From the NCBI GenBank assembly GCA_009823395.1, contig CM020505.1:5490629-5554628 (forward strand): a DNA stretch of 64,000 nt, given 5' to 3'. Shown here piece by piece: positions 28,063-42,046 of this stretch (position 1 is the first letter of the stretch; every line of letters starts with the position of its first letter). The translations under genes and the position numbers were made by a program. The DNA is from Thamnaconus septentrionalis (Eukaryota; Chordata; Actinopteri; Tetraodontiformes; Monacanthidae). The notes under the pieces are model-generated. The model made no database searches and was not told the DNA's origin. It saw nothing but the letters and a program-made list of their open reading frames with translations.

Positions 28063-28417
28063 TGTTCATGACCTGGACGCGGGAACTTTTGCGGGCGAAA
28101 CAAACGCACACCCGCAGGCCTGCCGGCGACACAAGGAGGCACGCACGCACACAACGGCTGACGCGTGTGGACACGACAAACATTCGAGGCACTCGGGTGT
28201 GTGTGAGTGTGGGGAGGGGTTGAGGGGGCGCACACATGCTGGAGAGAGTGACCGCGCACATGTCTCGGCGCACTGCAGGTGGTGCAGTAAACCTCGGCAG
28301 CCGGCGTGGAGTAGCTTAAGGGGGCGGGACTGGCTTTTCAGGTTAAGGAAGTCGTGACATGCCTCTCCAGCAGGCCCATAAATCAGCCGGCTCGACCTCG
28401 CTGAGGACGGCTCTCGG

Positions 28418-28420
<3 letters not shown>

Positions 28421-28455
<35 letters not shown>
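28421..28455. repeat. (AG)n microsatellite
   Basis: This is an uninterrupted AG tract, followed by a short CA tract near 28478-28492. Confidence 0.95.
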
Positions 28456-28456
<1 letters not shown>

Positions 28457-29759
28457 GCATGAAGTGCTTGCACACAAACACACACACACACTCGCAGACC
28501 GTATGCAACAGCCGGCTCAGCGCAAAACCGACAGAGTCGCACACTAATGCGTGCCAACAACTGTTTTTGTGCACACACGCGCGCACACACACACACATTC
28601 AGCAGGAGTGAAAAATCTTGTTATGTAAACGGTTGTGGCACTTTTTTTTTTTTTTTTTCCGACTCGGGTCCCAACACGCCACTCCTTCCTCCCACTATGC
28701 GGTCGAGAGTGTGTTTGTGTGTTGAAGGTGTGGTGTGAATGTTGTTTCGGCAAGGGATTATAAACACATCTACACTTGTACCAAATTCTATTTTGACTTT
28801 TTTTTTTTTAATTAACACGCAACACACGCTTGTTTTTCGGTTTTTAATACCACGTCACCTTCACCCTCCCTGTTTTTTTGTTTTTTTCAGTCACGGAGTT
28901 CTTGGGTTTTGTTTAATCCCTGTTTTGGAAGCGTCTTAATCATCGCTTCCTGGAGAAAAAAAAAAGTCTTTCCGTTTCTTGTGCAGTGGGTTTTAATGTG
29001 CCTCTTAGACTGAGATATTGTATATATGGCACGGAATTCATTACTATTAGCGTCTTTGATTTAATATTAGAACCAATTCTGCTCGTACACACGTCTACTT
29101 TTGTCATCGTGCAAATTGTTTCACCAACCATATGGTTTTGAAATAAAACCTTTATCGACGCTTTTAAGCATGTTCTTTGTCAGTCCTTTAAAACGCAAGG
29201 TGGGTCAAGTACATCTAACTGCCTTTGAACATTACTTGACAGCACAGGGAACAGTTCAAAATAGCGGGAAAAAGTGACTTTGCGAGAGGCATGAGTGCTG
29301 AAACCAAACACAATAGAGTCTCAGTGGTTTCCTGAGTGTTTCTTTATTCTATTAAGTCAATTTTCTCTGAATGTTCGCCTTTAGAGCCCTGCACAAATTA
29401 GATTGTCATGGAGACTTTTCAAGTCCACTGAATCATTAATGGGACAACTTAGTCCCACAATGGCTTACAAAGCACCCACTGTCTGATCACTCCCTAATCT
29501 CTGCTGAGCGTAGCGCGGCGAAAATAATGAGTGATTACTCAACACAAAAGATACTAATCCGAGGAAGCCAGTTGCAAAAGGTTATGACATGCTAGTTTTC
29601 CGACATGTGTCAAAAGTATTGCAATATCAGGCACAATCAAGGAAACCTCGGGCTGATGGGCAAGAGTGACATCAAGGTCTCTTCCGAGGGAAGAATTCAA
29701 TGAATGGCTGCCACTGATCGCAGGTTGGAGGTTGGAAAAATTGGCAAGGGAGAGATGCC

Positions 29760-29764
<5 letters not shown>

Positions 29765-29815
<51 letters not shown>
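29765..29815. repeat. (GT)n microsatellite
   Basis: This is an uninterrupted 51-nt GT tract, the longest pure dinucleotide run found in intron 2. The His-Thr open frames across it are artefacts. Confidence 0.97.
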
Positions 29816-29816
<1 letters not shown>

Positions 29817-31591
29817 AATAGTACAGAGAGATTGAGCAGTAAATCTCGAAATAGGCATGCAAAAATGTGAAGGCAGCGTGATTTATTGCCGGTGTGATTC
29901 AATGAATTAATCTGAAACACTTTTTATGAGAAAGTCTTTACACATCAGACTCTTTTTTTCCAGTGGTGCCAGTCCCAGTTGGTTTTATGAAGAGGTAAAT
30001 GTCAGCGGACGATATACCACGCTTCCTGGCGGGACGTAAATTACTCACAAAAAGTTTAGGATATACAACTTTTTGGATAAAATTTGTGGGAAAGTAGGAA
30101 AAGTGAAGTAGAATTCACTGTTTTTATTGTTTTTGTTCAAACAATGGAACGTGGTTATGGATACAAATATGGAAAAAAAAAAATATATATATATATATAT
30201 ATATGAAAACAAAAGCTAAAACAGTGGCGCTATTGAAAAATAACTTGTTTTGGAGTTTTCTCCATCCGCGTTCATCAGGGAGCGCCAGTACTGGGAGGGA
30301 AAATGAAGCTGCCGTCGGCTGAAAAACTCATCCAAAGGTTGACTGAGACGAGCACCTCCCGCCTTGAGGGACGAGGGTGAGCGACAGCAGCGACAGAATG
30401 AGACGCTGGGAGATGCACCAGCCTTTAGCTCCACATGAGCAGTTTGCTCGCCGCCTTCCCTCGGCGCCAGAGGCCCGTTCAGCGGCGCCTCCGTCTCCTT
30501 GTTAGCCGACTGAATCGAGGGTGCGCATTTCCGCTCGACCAAAAACAATGTCAGAATTAGCGGCGTTGCAACTTCTGACCCCTATTTCATCGCTGCAGCG
30601 GCACCCGCTGCTTTGGTGATTAACCTTGGCCGGCACCGGCGGCACCGATCTGAGAGTTTCACAACTGAGAGGAAAATGGAGCTTTATGCTGGCGAGGGCG
30701 AGTGACACGGTCGCTTCTCAGTCTGCGAATTCTTCACAGTCCCTGCCATTTATATTTAATCTCATACCATTTCAAATCATTTTATTCCTTTAGATTTTTT
30801 TTTTTTTTCCTATGCATAGGTATCACCATGACAATTACTTAATCTGTACCTCATGACTAATGAAAACCTGCTCTGCACCTCCCAATTAAATTAATCCATT
30901 GGTTGTGATGCAATTTGAAGGAAGCGATGGCAAACCACAGCCAAACAGCTCTATTTAAAACACCTGACGAGCTCAGCCAACACAGTAGAAAAAAAGAAAA
31001 GAAAAACAATCAATACGGATGATGGATAAAAGCAGAGAGTTCACAGACTGGGGCGAGCAGACACAGCAGCAACAAAACTCCAACAGATCAAACAGACGAC
31101 TGCCGACGGCGCGGCCCAAAAAGTCTGTCGATACGGCCAGAATGCGGGACTGTTCCGAGGAGTAGGAGTTTCAAAAGAACAGAACAACCTTGGAATCCGT
31201 TCAACGCTGAAGTGATGCCTCAACAGACGCACTTGCATTCTTCACGGCCTCCTCCACTGGAGAGGGCCGATAAATCTGCAAGGTTCTTTTTTCTCCTTTC
31301 TTCCCCCCAACCCCTTCCTTTTTTGCACTCAGTCGAGGCGATGGCTGGGCCAGAGGTCAAACAAGTATAACAGATGAAAACAAGAGATTGTCCCGGGGCC
31401 CATTCAGAGAAAATTGCCGAGGAGGGACAGAGGAGATTCATGTGCTGCCATTGTGGGGAGCAACAGGAGCAAGTGCAGCCCAATGGATTAGGGCCATGTT
31501 GGTGCCGCTATCTGTGTCTGCAATGCGACCGGGTTGCTGCATCAAGATGTAAGAATAGCGATCTCGCTCGGAAAGATCCGGTGGAGGGCTG

Positions 31592-31618
31592 ACACACACA
31601 CACACACACACACACACA
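31592..31618. repeat. (AC)n microsatellite
   Basis: This is a 27-nt AC tract about 600 bp upstream (plus-strand sense) of shf exon 2. Confidence 0.95.
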
Positions 31619-32198
31619 AGAACAAAAACCAGAAAAGCTTCTCGCGTCTTTGTCGCCGAGGTCTGTTTAAGGCAGAGGAAACAGCAGCCACCGCCGCTCG
31701 TTTTGTTTGTCCCTCCGCTCTTCTTCATCATCCTCCCTCCTCTGTCTCCTCGCATTCTTTGTTCTTTGTCATCGCCGCCCTCCCTCGGCCGCGGAATGAA
31801 TGCGCTCTGTGACAGAACTGTGCGGAGAATGCGGTTCGGCGGAATTCTCGAGTGAGCGGTTATTGTTGTCTCGGAAATAAAAGCCTTCCCCGAAAATCCC
31901 CGACAACTGGGGCAGTCTTGACATGTCCATGGCCGAGCGAGCGGATAAATATTCCACTTAAAAATATTTCACGGCGTCCATGCCTGCGTGCTGACGGCCT
32001 GAGCGGCTTTTGTAGGCGAAGACGGTGCGGTTTTGGATTTGCTGCATGATGACATTTGAGCCATTATTTTTCTTAGAAACCTTAAGCATGGAAACATACA
32101 CGTATATAAAAATGTTTCAAGTTTCAAAATTTTACAAGACAGCAAGCAAAGAGGGGGAAAAAATGTCACCCGCATGAAATTAAAAAATACGAAAATTA

Positions 32199-32405
<207 letters not shown>

Positions 32406-32845
32406 TTACATGACAACTTGACAACGTCAGAAGTCAGGAAAGTTGAGTGCGAGACGGAACCAGATGACATCCACAAGGCCGGCGGGCCGGCGGGCAGGCA
32501 GGCAGGAAAATGGGAGAAACACATAAATAACACCCCACCTTCGCATGCCTCGGCGCAGCGCCACATGCGCAGCAGCTTTTAGACCTCACGGCCGCGCTCT
32601 CTGCCACCGCTGCTCGGCTTAATTACACGATAGGCCGAGTGACAGGCCTGCATTTCTGGAGCGGAGGGAAGAAGACCACAAGTGCTCAACTTTCTGAGGA
32701 GAAACAATTTGGCAGATTTATGCCGAGCTGGCAGCGAGCCGCGGCTAATTGCAGTCCTGCTCTTTTTGCAGAGCATTTTGCGCCGTAGTAGATGGCAATT
32801 AGGTGGACGTCCCGGGATCCAGAAATACAGCCGGAGCCTTTAGGG

Positions 32846-32872
32846 AGCAGCAGCAGCAGCAGCAGCAGCAGC
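32846..32872. repeat. (AGC)9 trinucleotide repeat
   Basis: Nine AGC units lie in intron 1, about 500 bp from exon 2. A second, shorter CAG tract is at 23128-23148. Confidence 0.95.
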
Positions 32873-35800
32873 AATGGGCCGCGTTCATAATGCTTTTGGG
32901 GGGTAAAGTGGGGTGGGATGGGGGGCATTTGTTTTCTATGACTGCAGGATGCTGCTACGCAGAGACGATCTCCATTGGAAAACAGACTCCCGTGAGAGCC
33001 ATCTGTCCTCTTGGACACTGGGCTCTAATGAGGGGCTGCGACTGCAGGAGTTCGGAGAGGGGGCCAGCTGTTCGGAAAGGACTCCCTATCTGAAGCTCCA
33101 GAAGATCTAGCGCTGCCAATTAAGAGGAGCAGGAGGAGGAGGAGGAGGGGAAAAGCTCACTTGGAAAATTCAGAGATGGAGGATGCAAATTCAGAGATGT
33201 TCAGAAAAAAAATATATATATATATTTTTTTTTAAAGATATCGCAAGTATGATTAAAAAAAGGATACAAGATTTTTAAAAAAGCCCAGATTCAGAACAAA
33301 GGTGGTGGAGCGTTGCGTTTCTGTAAAAGGAATCAGTTCATAGAATAATCTTAGATCTAAGAATCCAAATCAATATTTACATTTAAAAGAACAATAAAAG
33401 CCAGTTTGTTGAAGAAATATGTTTGTCTGTGATTGTCATGAAAAATAAATAATCTTGTCAGATTTTTTGTTTTGTTTGTTGTACCAAATGTACCAAAAGT
33501 AGAATGTGACTGTTAGCTGTGGATGACAGCTATTTCATTGTATTATTATTATCGTTATTTGTTATCGTTATGAATATTTTGATATCTATTTTGTTATTGT
33601 GGTTGTTTTTTAAGCTCTCTGTTTTTATTTTAACTAAATGAATGCAATAAAAAATTGAAATAAAATTTTTCAAGCGTTCCCCTTTATGGGCAAGGTAAAC
33701 AAGTGCACGACCAGAACTGTGCTCTCCGAGTCGTGTGCAACGGGAAAGGATTTGGTCTCATGGAGAAAAAAAACAAAACAAAACAAAACACGTGCTCGTC
33801 ACTCATGCGGTGATGGGGGCGAGCCGGAGGTGGAGCGGACCCTGCTGCCCCGCCGCCACCCACCTCCACCCAGCCTGCATCCCTGAGAGCAGCGACTGTC
33901 AAACTGTCCCTCGTAGTGACAGCACGACTCCCAAAATACCAAGTGGGTGCGCAGACCACCCAAGGGAGTGCCACACGCTCTGCACACACGCACCGCCTAT
34001 ACTTAGTAGCGGCAGACGTCATGTCGTTGTTTTAAGCGTGCATATGTTAAAAAAAAAAAAAAAATGATGAGTAATGTTTCGGGCCACCGAGTGGAAGGAA
34101 AAGGCGAGCAAGTGTATGACTGCATAGGAACACAGCCTCTCCTCCGCGAATAGATGAGCCCGGTAATTGCAGAGAGGGTATATCCACATATGTGTTCCGT
34201 AGCAGCTACTGTGTGTTGAGCCTGCCTTTCTCAATATTCCCTCCCCATCTGCTCTCAGAAAAATAAGCGGGACTTATTTTCTGCCACAGCATAATTATGG
34301 GTTTCTTCAATGTTTTGCTTCTGCGAATTCGAGCAAGAGGGGGTGAGTCCAACACAAACACTGTCCTGATTTGTTTTTCTGCAGCACAAAAATACATATT
34401 TTGCTAGACGGTTCTAATCATTTTTTTTTTTTTTTTTTGCAATTCTGAAAAGCGACATTTTTAGCAGCGCCAAAGAAATTAGGCGGCACTCAGACATTCC
34501 CATCTGGAGGTTGTCCTGAAGAGACTCATCATCAGCAACCATGGCATCACACGTCGAACTTAATTTTTGTAATCGTTATTTTTTTTTTCCTTCTCCTGCA
34601 CCTTATAAGTTGATGTAATTTAGCAAATTCCTCCCCATGTGGGATGAACTAAGTATTCTTATTATTCTTAGGAGATTGAATCACCAATATGGAAGGAAAA
34701 GAACATCTGTGGTGAGCTGAGCTGGAGGTCTCAGACCAAAACTCACTAACAGGATGAAACATTCCAAAAGCTCTTTCTGGTGAGGTTTTTAGCGGTTTGC
34801 ATATTTACCCACTTCAGCAGAGCTCACACCTTAAACATTGGCCACCTTCCTGCTCCCTGAGCCAAAGGATGTTCGGGCACGTAGCAGGAAATAATGGCAA
34901 TTGCTTATTGAGTTATTCCTTGGAGCCACTCCAAAAAACATGACATCATCTTTTGCCTTTCCTGTTGACATAACGCAGGACAAATAAAGAGCAGGATATT
35001 AGATAAAGGCCCTTGATAGGGTCCGACTGGGCAACATTGTGGAATTAAATGCAATCGCAGGCACACACAAAAAAAAGCACGGAGAACAGCGCACAAATGC
35101 AAACGTACAGCCCTCCCTTCAGGGCCTAATACGCAGCAGCCATGTAGCAAGACATTAATGAACTGGGTTTGGAAATGTTGCTTTGGTAATGTCTACTGTG
35201 GGCTACTCCCCAGGGTATAACAAGGTAAACCTTCTCTTGTGCTGTCCCTAACAATCACAATCAGGCTTTTTAAATTGTGCATGTGGGTGCTGCCGAAATC
35301 TGACTGGAATCAACAATTGCTAACAAGGGCTTCTCCGTTTAATATGCCAAACCTACTGCAGAAGCAGACTAGACCATTTAAAGCCCCTTTACATCAGTTT
35401 TTAAGGCTGCTTTTGATATAGGTCTAAATTCATGTCATTTTAAAGTATCACCAATCAACATCCAGGCTCACTGAGAATAAACAGATCAAAAGAAATGACC
35501 ACTAAACCATCCCAATTTGTCCCACTACTTGGGTGGCCGGCAACTACAATTAAATAAATGTATGGGAAAGGCACTAAAGTACCCTATACTTGGAAAGGGT
35601 TTTAAAGGCTTATGAACAAACAGCCGACACGGCAAAAAGTTCACCTTTACCGGCAAATGTGTATCTATCTCCCAGCGAAAGTCCCGAAAGTGCTTCTCAG
35701 CACATGGCTCATGTTCTCATTGCCAGTTAGCAGGGGCCGTCAAGAGTATGGACAAAAAAAGAAAGCCTGTTTAACTGATGACAGACAATTTACCATCACG

Positions 35801-36083
35801 ACTGCCTTAAAATAAAACAGGAACGAAAAGCATTTGCGAATAGAAGAGGAGACTTTATGGTCTAGCTTGGAGGCCATAAACATTTGACTCCTGCCAGTAA
35901 ATCGACATGCACCCGTAATGCCCATCACCTTCCTGCCACAGCAGCCTAGTCCAAGTTTGTTTGGAGGACAGGGCCAATGCCTTTTCCTGTCCTGATCCTC
36001 TTTCAGGCTGTGGAGCAGCAAGAGAAACATTGGATTGCGAGGAGAGGGTTGCGAAGTGAGGCAGCAAGTGGCACCTTGGGGAC

Positions 36084-36330
36084 ACACCATCTGCCCTGAA
36101 GCCTGCCAGGGTGAGTCCCTATGACTGGAGCCAAGATCTGCCCTGGAGCCTGCCAGGGTGAGTCCCTATGACTGCAGCCAAGATCTGCCCTGGAGCCTGC
36201 CAGGGTGGGTCCTGAAGACTGAGGCCAAGATCTGCCCTAGAGCCTGCCAGGGTGGGTCCTGAAGACTGAGGCCAAGATCTGCCCTGGAGCCTGCCAGGGT
36301 GGGTCCTGAAGACTGAGGCCAAGATCTGCC
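36084..36330. repeat. 47-bp minisatellite, about 5.3 units
   Basis: The unit runs CCAAGATCTG, then CCCTGGAGCCTGCCAGGGTG, then GTCCTGAAGACTGAGG. The CCAAGATCTG start recurs at 36131, 36178, 36225, 36272 and 36319, spacing exactly 47 each time, with a diverged first unit from 36084. Two subtypes occur: units 1-2 carry GAGTCCCTATGACTG, later units carry GGGTCCTGAAGACTG. Because 47 is not a multiple of 3, the open minus-strand reading cycles through frames and is not evidence of a protein. Confidence 0.93.
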
Positions 36331-38782
36331 AAGCCGTGCGTAAAATCCTACAGGCCTGGCAAACTGAGGTATTCCCATTAAACAGCCCATGACGATGGGC
36401 CACGGTCCCAGCGTACTGTAGCTGTGTCCTCACCTGGTCCACACAGCACACCAAGAGAACTCGCTTGGTTTACTTTGAAGGTCCAAGGTGTGTAAAAATT
36501 TTGAAGGAAGCCTGATATTGAAGGAAGCCCGCCTCACAGCGCGTTTCATATTTAGGGCCCTGTCAGAATGGCTTACTTCAAAAATGGCATCGCTAGATGG
36601 TGGTTGATATTCTTATGCAGGGTAGGAAGTAGAAACAACAAATTTTATTGTACTGCGAGCATATACTTGTATTAATGTATTTATGGCCAGTATGTTAAGC
36701 TTTCCCAATGTAGGAATCATAAACCAAGGGCAATTTTACACAGTGGACCTTTAATTGCGTTGCTCAGGTCCCACACTGGCTCCATCCTGCACCTGCCACA
36801 GCTTTGGCAGCTCACAACAGACTTGTTATAATGCACTCTGGCTCTTAGGTGATGGAGCTGACTTCAAATCAGCAGCGCGGGGGGAGGGCAAAGGGAGTAG
36901 GGGACGGGGGGAGCATTAGCAGGGGGAGCGACTCCAACAGGCACCTGCCACTTTAGTTCAATGTTCACCGTTGCGGCAAGTTGATGGGTTGCGTTCGGTT
37001 TGGGGCCCCCACTCGTCCATCAAGCACAAGAGAATGTGAGACTCAGATCTTATCCTGACGTCTACATGGAAAGAAAGTGTTGTGTTTAAGCAACAGAAAA
37101 TCAAAGAGTAGACATTCCAAAGGTGGAGTTAGTTGAAACTTGACTGCTGCTGGAAATCTACATCTGGTCATTTGAAAATAGGCGACCATGTCTTTTTATT
37201 CAAATACACTGTCAGCAAATGTATTTCAAAGCCATTGACAAATAGAAGCTCAATAATAAAATTGCTAATAATGATATAACCACATAGACACCTTAACATT
37301 ACTGATTAAAATAAAGAATACGGTTCTTTTTTTTAGGAGTGCAGACAGGAATATGCTATAAATGTCATGGCTGCTTCTTGAAGGAGCCAGGGGTGAAAAC
37401 CCTCAGAGACCACTGGAGAAGTCGGCGGGCTGGAGACCACAGAGAGGGGTTGGGGGAGGACTGACGTGTGTGATTTATGTCTCACGCCACGAGGGATTTC
37501 AGCCACTGATAACCTAATAGAACCCAGTGCTTAGCGACTCAATCGCATTACGGCATTTCAAAAGGCTTTTTTTTTCCAGCAGTTATTGCTCCTTTTGTTT
37601 TTCGTGAGACAAAAAAAGAAGATATGCCACTATTGTGAGGATGGAAATCCATTATAAGGATGTCGGGGAGCAGGAAGGGATGGAAAAAAGGAAGCTCAGG
37701 GACCACTGATCTTAATGTGTGTATATTTATGAAGAGAGGTTTAGAGCAGATGGACGGAACGCTGGTCGTGTAAAACCTCCCTTAGGTTGGTCACTGGCTG
37801 GAAATAAATGAATGCGGTCAGATGCAACACACATCTTCATATTGACAATGACTTATCTCAAATTTTGGGGGGAAATAACGCTGGCAAGAAACAATTTATT
37901 GAGGATAAAAACGATACCCGCTCCTCCGCTGACACAACTCAGTTAACCGTGAATGGGATAGTCGTGTTTTGAAGAGGCAAGCGGAAATCTGGTTACAGCT
38001 CATCAAGGGCGAACCCACCGCAAGAACCGAGTCCTCACATCTTCAGAAGACACATTCCCCGCCGTGCTAACCTGACGTTAATGAAGCTTTATTGAAATGC
38101 TTCCTCAAAAACACGGCTGGGGCTTGTGCGAGCTTCCCCCAGTGAGGTGGGAAGAGTAATGCGCCCTCACCAAAGAACTCCTCCTCCGAGGCAGCTGATC
38201 ACATTACTGCATTTGCCATGAAGGCGCCTTTTCTCAATGTGTCACAAGGTGTGTGGCAATAAATAATTCTTTACCTGAGAAATTGAACAGAAAAGATAAA
38301 CTCCCCTGCTCAACACCGAGCAGTTTGTTTGCTTTTAACTAAATTGGAAAATTATTCAAGAGCGTTGATTCAATCGTTAATCATGCGTAACCTTGTAAAG
38401 TAGTACAACAGCACAAGTGCACATGCGCCTCTGCAGAACAGAGTTGCATACACAAGGAGAAAAAAAAAACTAAAAATCTTCCTTATTCTGAACACTAAGC
38501 TTCAGATGACAGTTTTCAGCCCACGTGCAATGTATACTTAATGTACGGTGCACGTTCAAGGATTAAAATCAACTTCAAAGTGCTCAGCCTTAATTTTATG
38601 CATCACCCTCAGCCGACATCTGTGTTCTGAAAAAAAAAAAAAGTTTCATTTCAACTTATTTATTGTGCAACCGAGCATGCAAATGCCCACACCCTCCAGG
38701 AGTGCGACCACACTGAACGCTGGTCCCTCAGATCTCGTCACTGTTAACCGTGTGGGGTGCCTTTGCACTGCAGCTGGAACGA

Positions 38783-38810
38783 GGCTGGCTGGCTGGCTGG
38801 CTGGCTGGCT
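38783..38810. repeat. (GGCT)7 microsatellite
   Basis: Seven GGCT units lie in intron 1. Open frames across it (Gly-Trp-Leu-Ala repeats) are not coding. Confidence 0.95.
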
Positions 38811-40559
38811 TGGCAACAGCTTATTTAGACTGCTGGTGGTCGCGGTTTTCCTCGGCTATGCCTTCAAATGCAGCAGTAGCCACAATGATAGCATGTAACT
38901 CACTTCAGCAGCGTGTTTGGAGCGGGAGTCAAAACACTGGCGAATGTAAAGAGGTAAAAGACAGGTTTTCAATCAGTTCAGTTCAGAAGTACAATGCCAT
39001 GATTTCATTAATAGATTTTTTTTTTTCCAGAGAAAATTAAGTATATTATTTGGATATCAATAATAAGGTACGAACAATCAATGAAGAGAGGAGAAGAGAT
39101 TAAATCAGTTTGGCCACAAGAAAGTTATACCAATATCTTAAACCATCACATAGTTAGGGACATTCAATCATTTAAACAATCATCAGCAACAGGCGAATTG
39201 ATGAATTGATCTTCTGCCAAGCATTGGCCACAATTAGTCAATTGTATGAAAATCTGTTGCCCGCAAATCCATTTCTCGTCCAAGTCATTTTTCAATTTAA
39301 AAAAAAAAAAAAAAGACCAAACATTTCTGTCTATACATTACTGAGAAAAGTGCACGTCATATGGATGCCTTTTTCTCCCCCAAAAAAGATATGTTTCCCT
39401 CCAGCTACGACAGTATTCTAATCAACTTAACTGCCTCTCTTTTGCTAAAAAACAAACAATGCATTTATATCAGGTCTGATTGTCCTTTATTGCCTTTTGC
39501 AGAGATCTTGTGTGGATGTGGTTTTGCTTGGGACCGTTATAAAAGCTGTTAGGAAAAGTACGCAGCATCCCAAATGGCCATATAGCCAATTCTTGCCTTC
39601 ACACACAAAAGACCACACTGTTCTTTCTTATATTAAAGACAGTGCAATCCTCACGTGCCTCAAAGGAATTCATTAAAAAGCCTAATGCAGACATTTAAGA
39701 AATCATCTTATAAACTTTTGTATAATCCAAAGCCAGGTTTCAGTAGAGTAAATATTTATGCACACCACCTTTGTGCTTGTTTTATTTCGCTGCCCACTCA
39801 AAGGTAATGAGAGGAACAAACCCACAGCAAATCTTTAGAACCACACAGCGCGTGACGTTTTCAATATCATTTCTCACCTGGAATGTTATGGACTTTAACG
39901 GGGACTGTGTATTCCCATAAATCCCTGGGCCCTGGGTCTTGCCCTCCTTGTGAGGTGCAGCGGCGAGCTCACACAATTGCACTTCCTTCACTGAAACGCG
40001 CTCCTTACAATCACTTACGGCCCGGAGAGGTGAAAGGGGAGGAGGCTGCCGATTGCACCCTGCCAGGGTGCACTTAAAATGCAAAAGATATTCAAGATAA
40101 AGTACTTGAGGACATGCTCTACAAAATCCAATTTTCTTCCTCAGTCCTCGATCCCCAGCTGATAGATTTATTGGCAGTGTTTCTGCCTCGTTCATTTGCT
40201 GCAGCACAGGAGTTATATTAATGTAGAGGACGCAATGAAGTGTTGGGATTTCCATAAAATGAGGGGCGAACCCAGGCTCAAATGCAGGAGCAAATTTTAC
40301 TTAACACAGATATCATTTTTCTTGACATTTGTCCCAAAATCATTACGGGACTGATCTTTTTTTCAGAATTTGAAAACAAGTCATTAGGGTGAGCGAAAAG
40401 TGCTGACACACTTTCAATTTTATAACACAGCCAAGTGATGCTGTTGACACAGCACAGAAGGGGAAACGCTACCGTTTACCGCAGCTTCCTATAAGATGAA
40501 AACGCTGCGCAAATTAAAAAGTGGGACATCTCAGGGCAGAGTGAGGAGGTCTGCTGGGA

Positions 40560-41100
40560 CGCAGTCTTTGATTTTGGCAAGGAGATTTATGGCGTAGGGA
40601 GACAAACAAGCTGCGGTAAACAAAGCCACTGATTCTGATCCACTGACGTCCCAGACGCTCCGTGCCTTCCTCGCATGTCGCCGTTTGACAGGGACGATCA
40701 GATATTTCATCGCCTCACCAACGCCGAGGGGCTGGGGAAGATCCGAAACAAGAGGCGCTGCACTGCTTGCACACGCTTATGGAGCGCCCGTCGTGTTGGT
40801 TTGCGCGTTGCGGGTGATCCACTAAGACTGCATGCGTAATTGGGCGCGTGCGCAAAAAGTGGGCGAGGACGCCCGATTGACATTAGGACGTTGCACCCGT
40901 TCCCGTTTTCCACCGGAGAGAATATGGGACAGCAGCGTGACAGCGAGTGACGTGATCGCAGCCACCTGACTGTAAACAGGAGTGTACAGTGAGACAGGAG
41001 CTGAGAGCTGCTGCCTTTGATGCGCGCGTTCTATCGGGACACTCGGGCCATCGAGTCGAAGCCGGTCAGCACTGCGTCTGGACTGAGAGTAGGCATCACA
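40560..41100. promoter_or_regulatory. CpG-rich stretch inside shf intron 1, possible internal promoter
   Basis: CpG density is locally high (for example GCGCGTGCGC and CGTCGTGTTGG-type sequence around 40780-40870 and 41010-41080) against AT-rich surroundings. On the minus strand an ATG at 40883 opens 55 codons ending at a GTGAGG donor in phase 0 (40719|40718), which would splice in frame to exon 2. Human SHF is described with a different N-terminus from the MAKW form, so an alternative first exon is conceivable, but the encoded peptide resembles nothing I know. Confidence 0.3.
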
Positions 41101-41880
41101 CACACACACACCAGTGTTGGTGGTGAATAAATTTTTTGTATCCTCTCCGCCCAATATTTTGTGTTTTTTTGTCAGAAACTCCCGTTTCTACATATTCATT
41201 GAGAGAAAAAAAGCACTAATTGGACTTGTGCGTCATTTTGCCCATGTGACCGTTGGAACCCTCATTGCGCCCCCTTAATAGATCAGCTTCATCACTGATT
41301 AGCGCGTGTAATGACATTCCTAAACCTTGAGTAAATAAGGCCCTGAGAGGGTCAGACATTTGGCAGGGTGGAGTCCCAAACTGCTGCCATTGTCGCACGG
41401 AGCAAAACCCTGACTGGAAGTCTTCTTTGAGGAAGGCTGAGGGGCAATCTGCAAATTGCGTGAACTCACAGAGCCCCTCGGTCGAGCAGGAAGCAGCGAA
41501 GTGCTGTCACCATTCCCCGCTATTCCCACTACTCCTCAGTCGTTTGTGTCAAAACAACGGAGAAGACGCAGCACCAATTTTAGCAAACAAGTAAGCGAGC
41601 AGCCAGAATACCCGGCCTACGGAGAAGGGCAGGCACACACTTGTCAAGTTAAAAAGGGAATGTCACCAAGTTGTAAACACTTCCTGCCAGGAAGGGAGCA
41701 CTTCCTCAATCCTGGAGCAACCCGGGCCATTCCTTAGTTTCCACCAAGCAAATGAAGGGCGAAACTTTTATTTCTCCACTTGTGTCCCTTTCATAAAAAC
41801 TGCTTCTTTCCACTGCCGAACAACAGCGTGATCAAGGCCAAAACTGGGAGTGAATTATGAAACTGGACAGATTTGAACAT

Positions 41881-42046
41881 ACTGTATACATATATAAAAC
41901 ATATAATCGTGTGTGTGTGTGTGCATATAGATCTATATAAAATGTTATGTTGTACATAAAATATGTATGTATTATATATACATACACATACATATATGTA
42001 TGTATACACTCACACACATGCACACACAAACACACACACACACACA
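41881..42046. repeat. Compound CA/TA-rich simple-sequence zone
   Basis: Alternating ATATA, GTGTGT, TATACATACATAT and (CA)n segments extend over about 165 bp. The alternating purine-pyrimidine composition is compatible with Z-DNA or cruciform formation. Confidence 0.85.

Larger units (their letters stand above)
26440..28560. other. Broad CpG-rich zone upstream of a DNA-element cluster
   Basis: Several GC-rich patches (26.44-26.56, 26.74-27.20 and 28.07-28.40 kb) break the AT-rich intron. They carry no coding homology and are partly separated by the nested transposons at 27.24-28.06 kb. This could be unmethylated regulatory DNA or simply locally high GC. Confidence 0.25.

Noticed and set aside
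36084..36330. CRISPR-like regular spacing
   Set aside because: Units are contiguous tandem repeats without unique spacers, in a vertebrate genome.
36119..36454. Minus-strand open frame with repeated SGPTLAGSRADLG-like units
   Set aside because: It is produced by a 47-bp minisatellite that shifts frame every unit, and is not a repeat protein.
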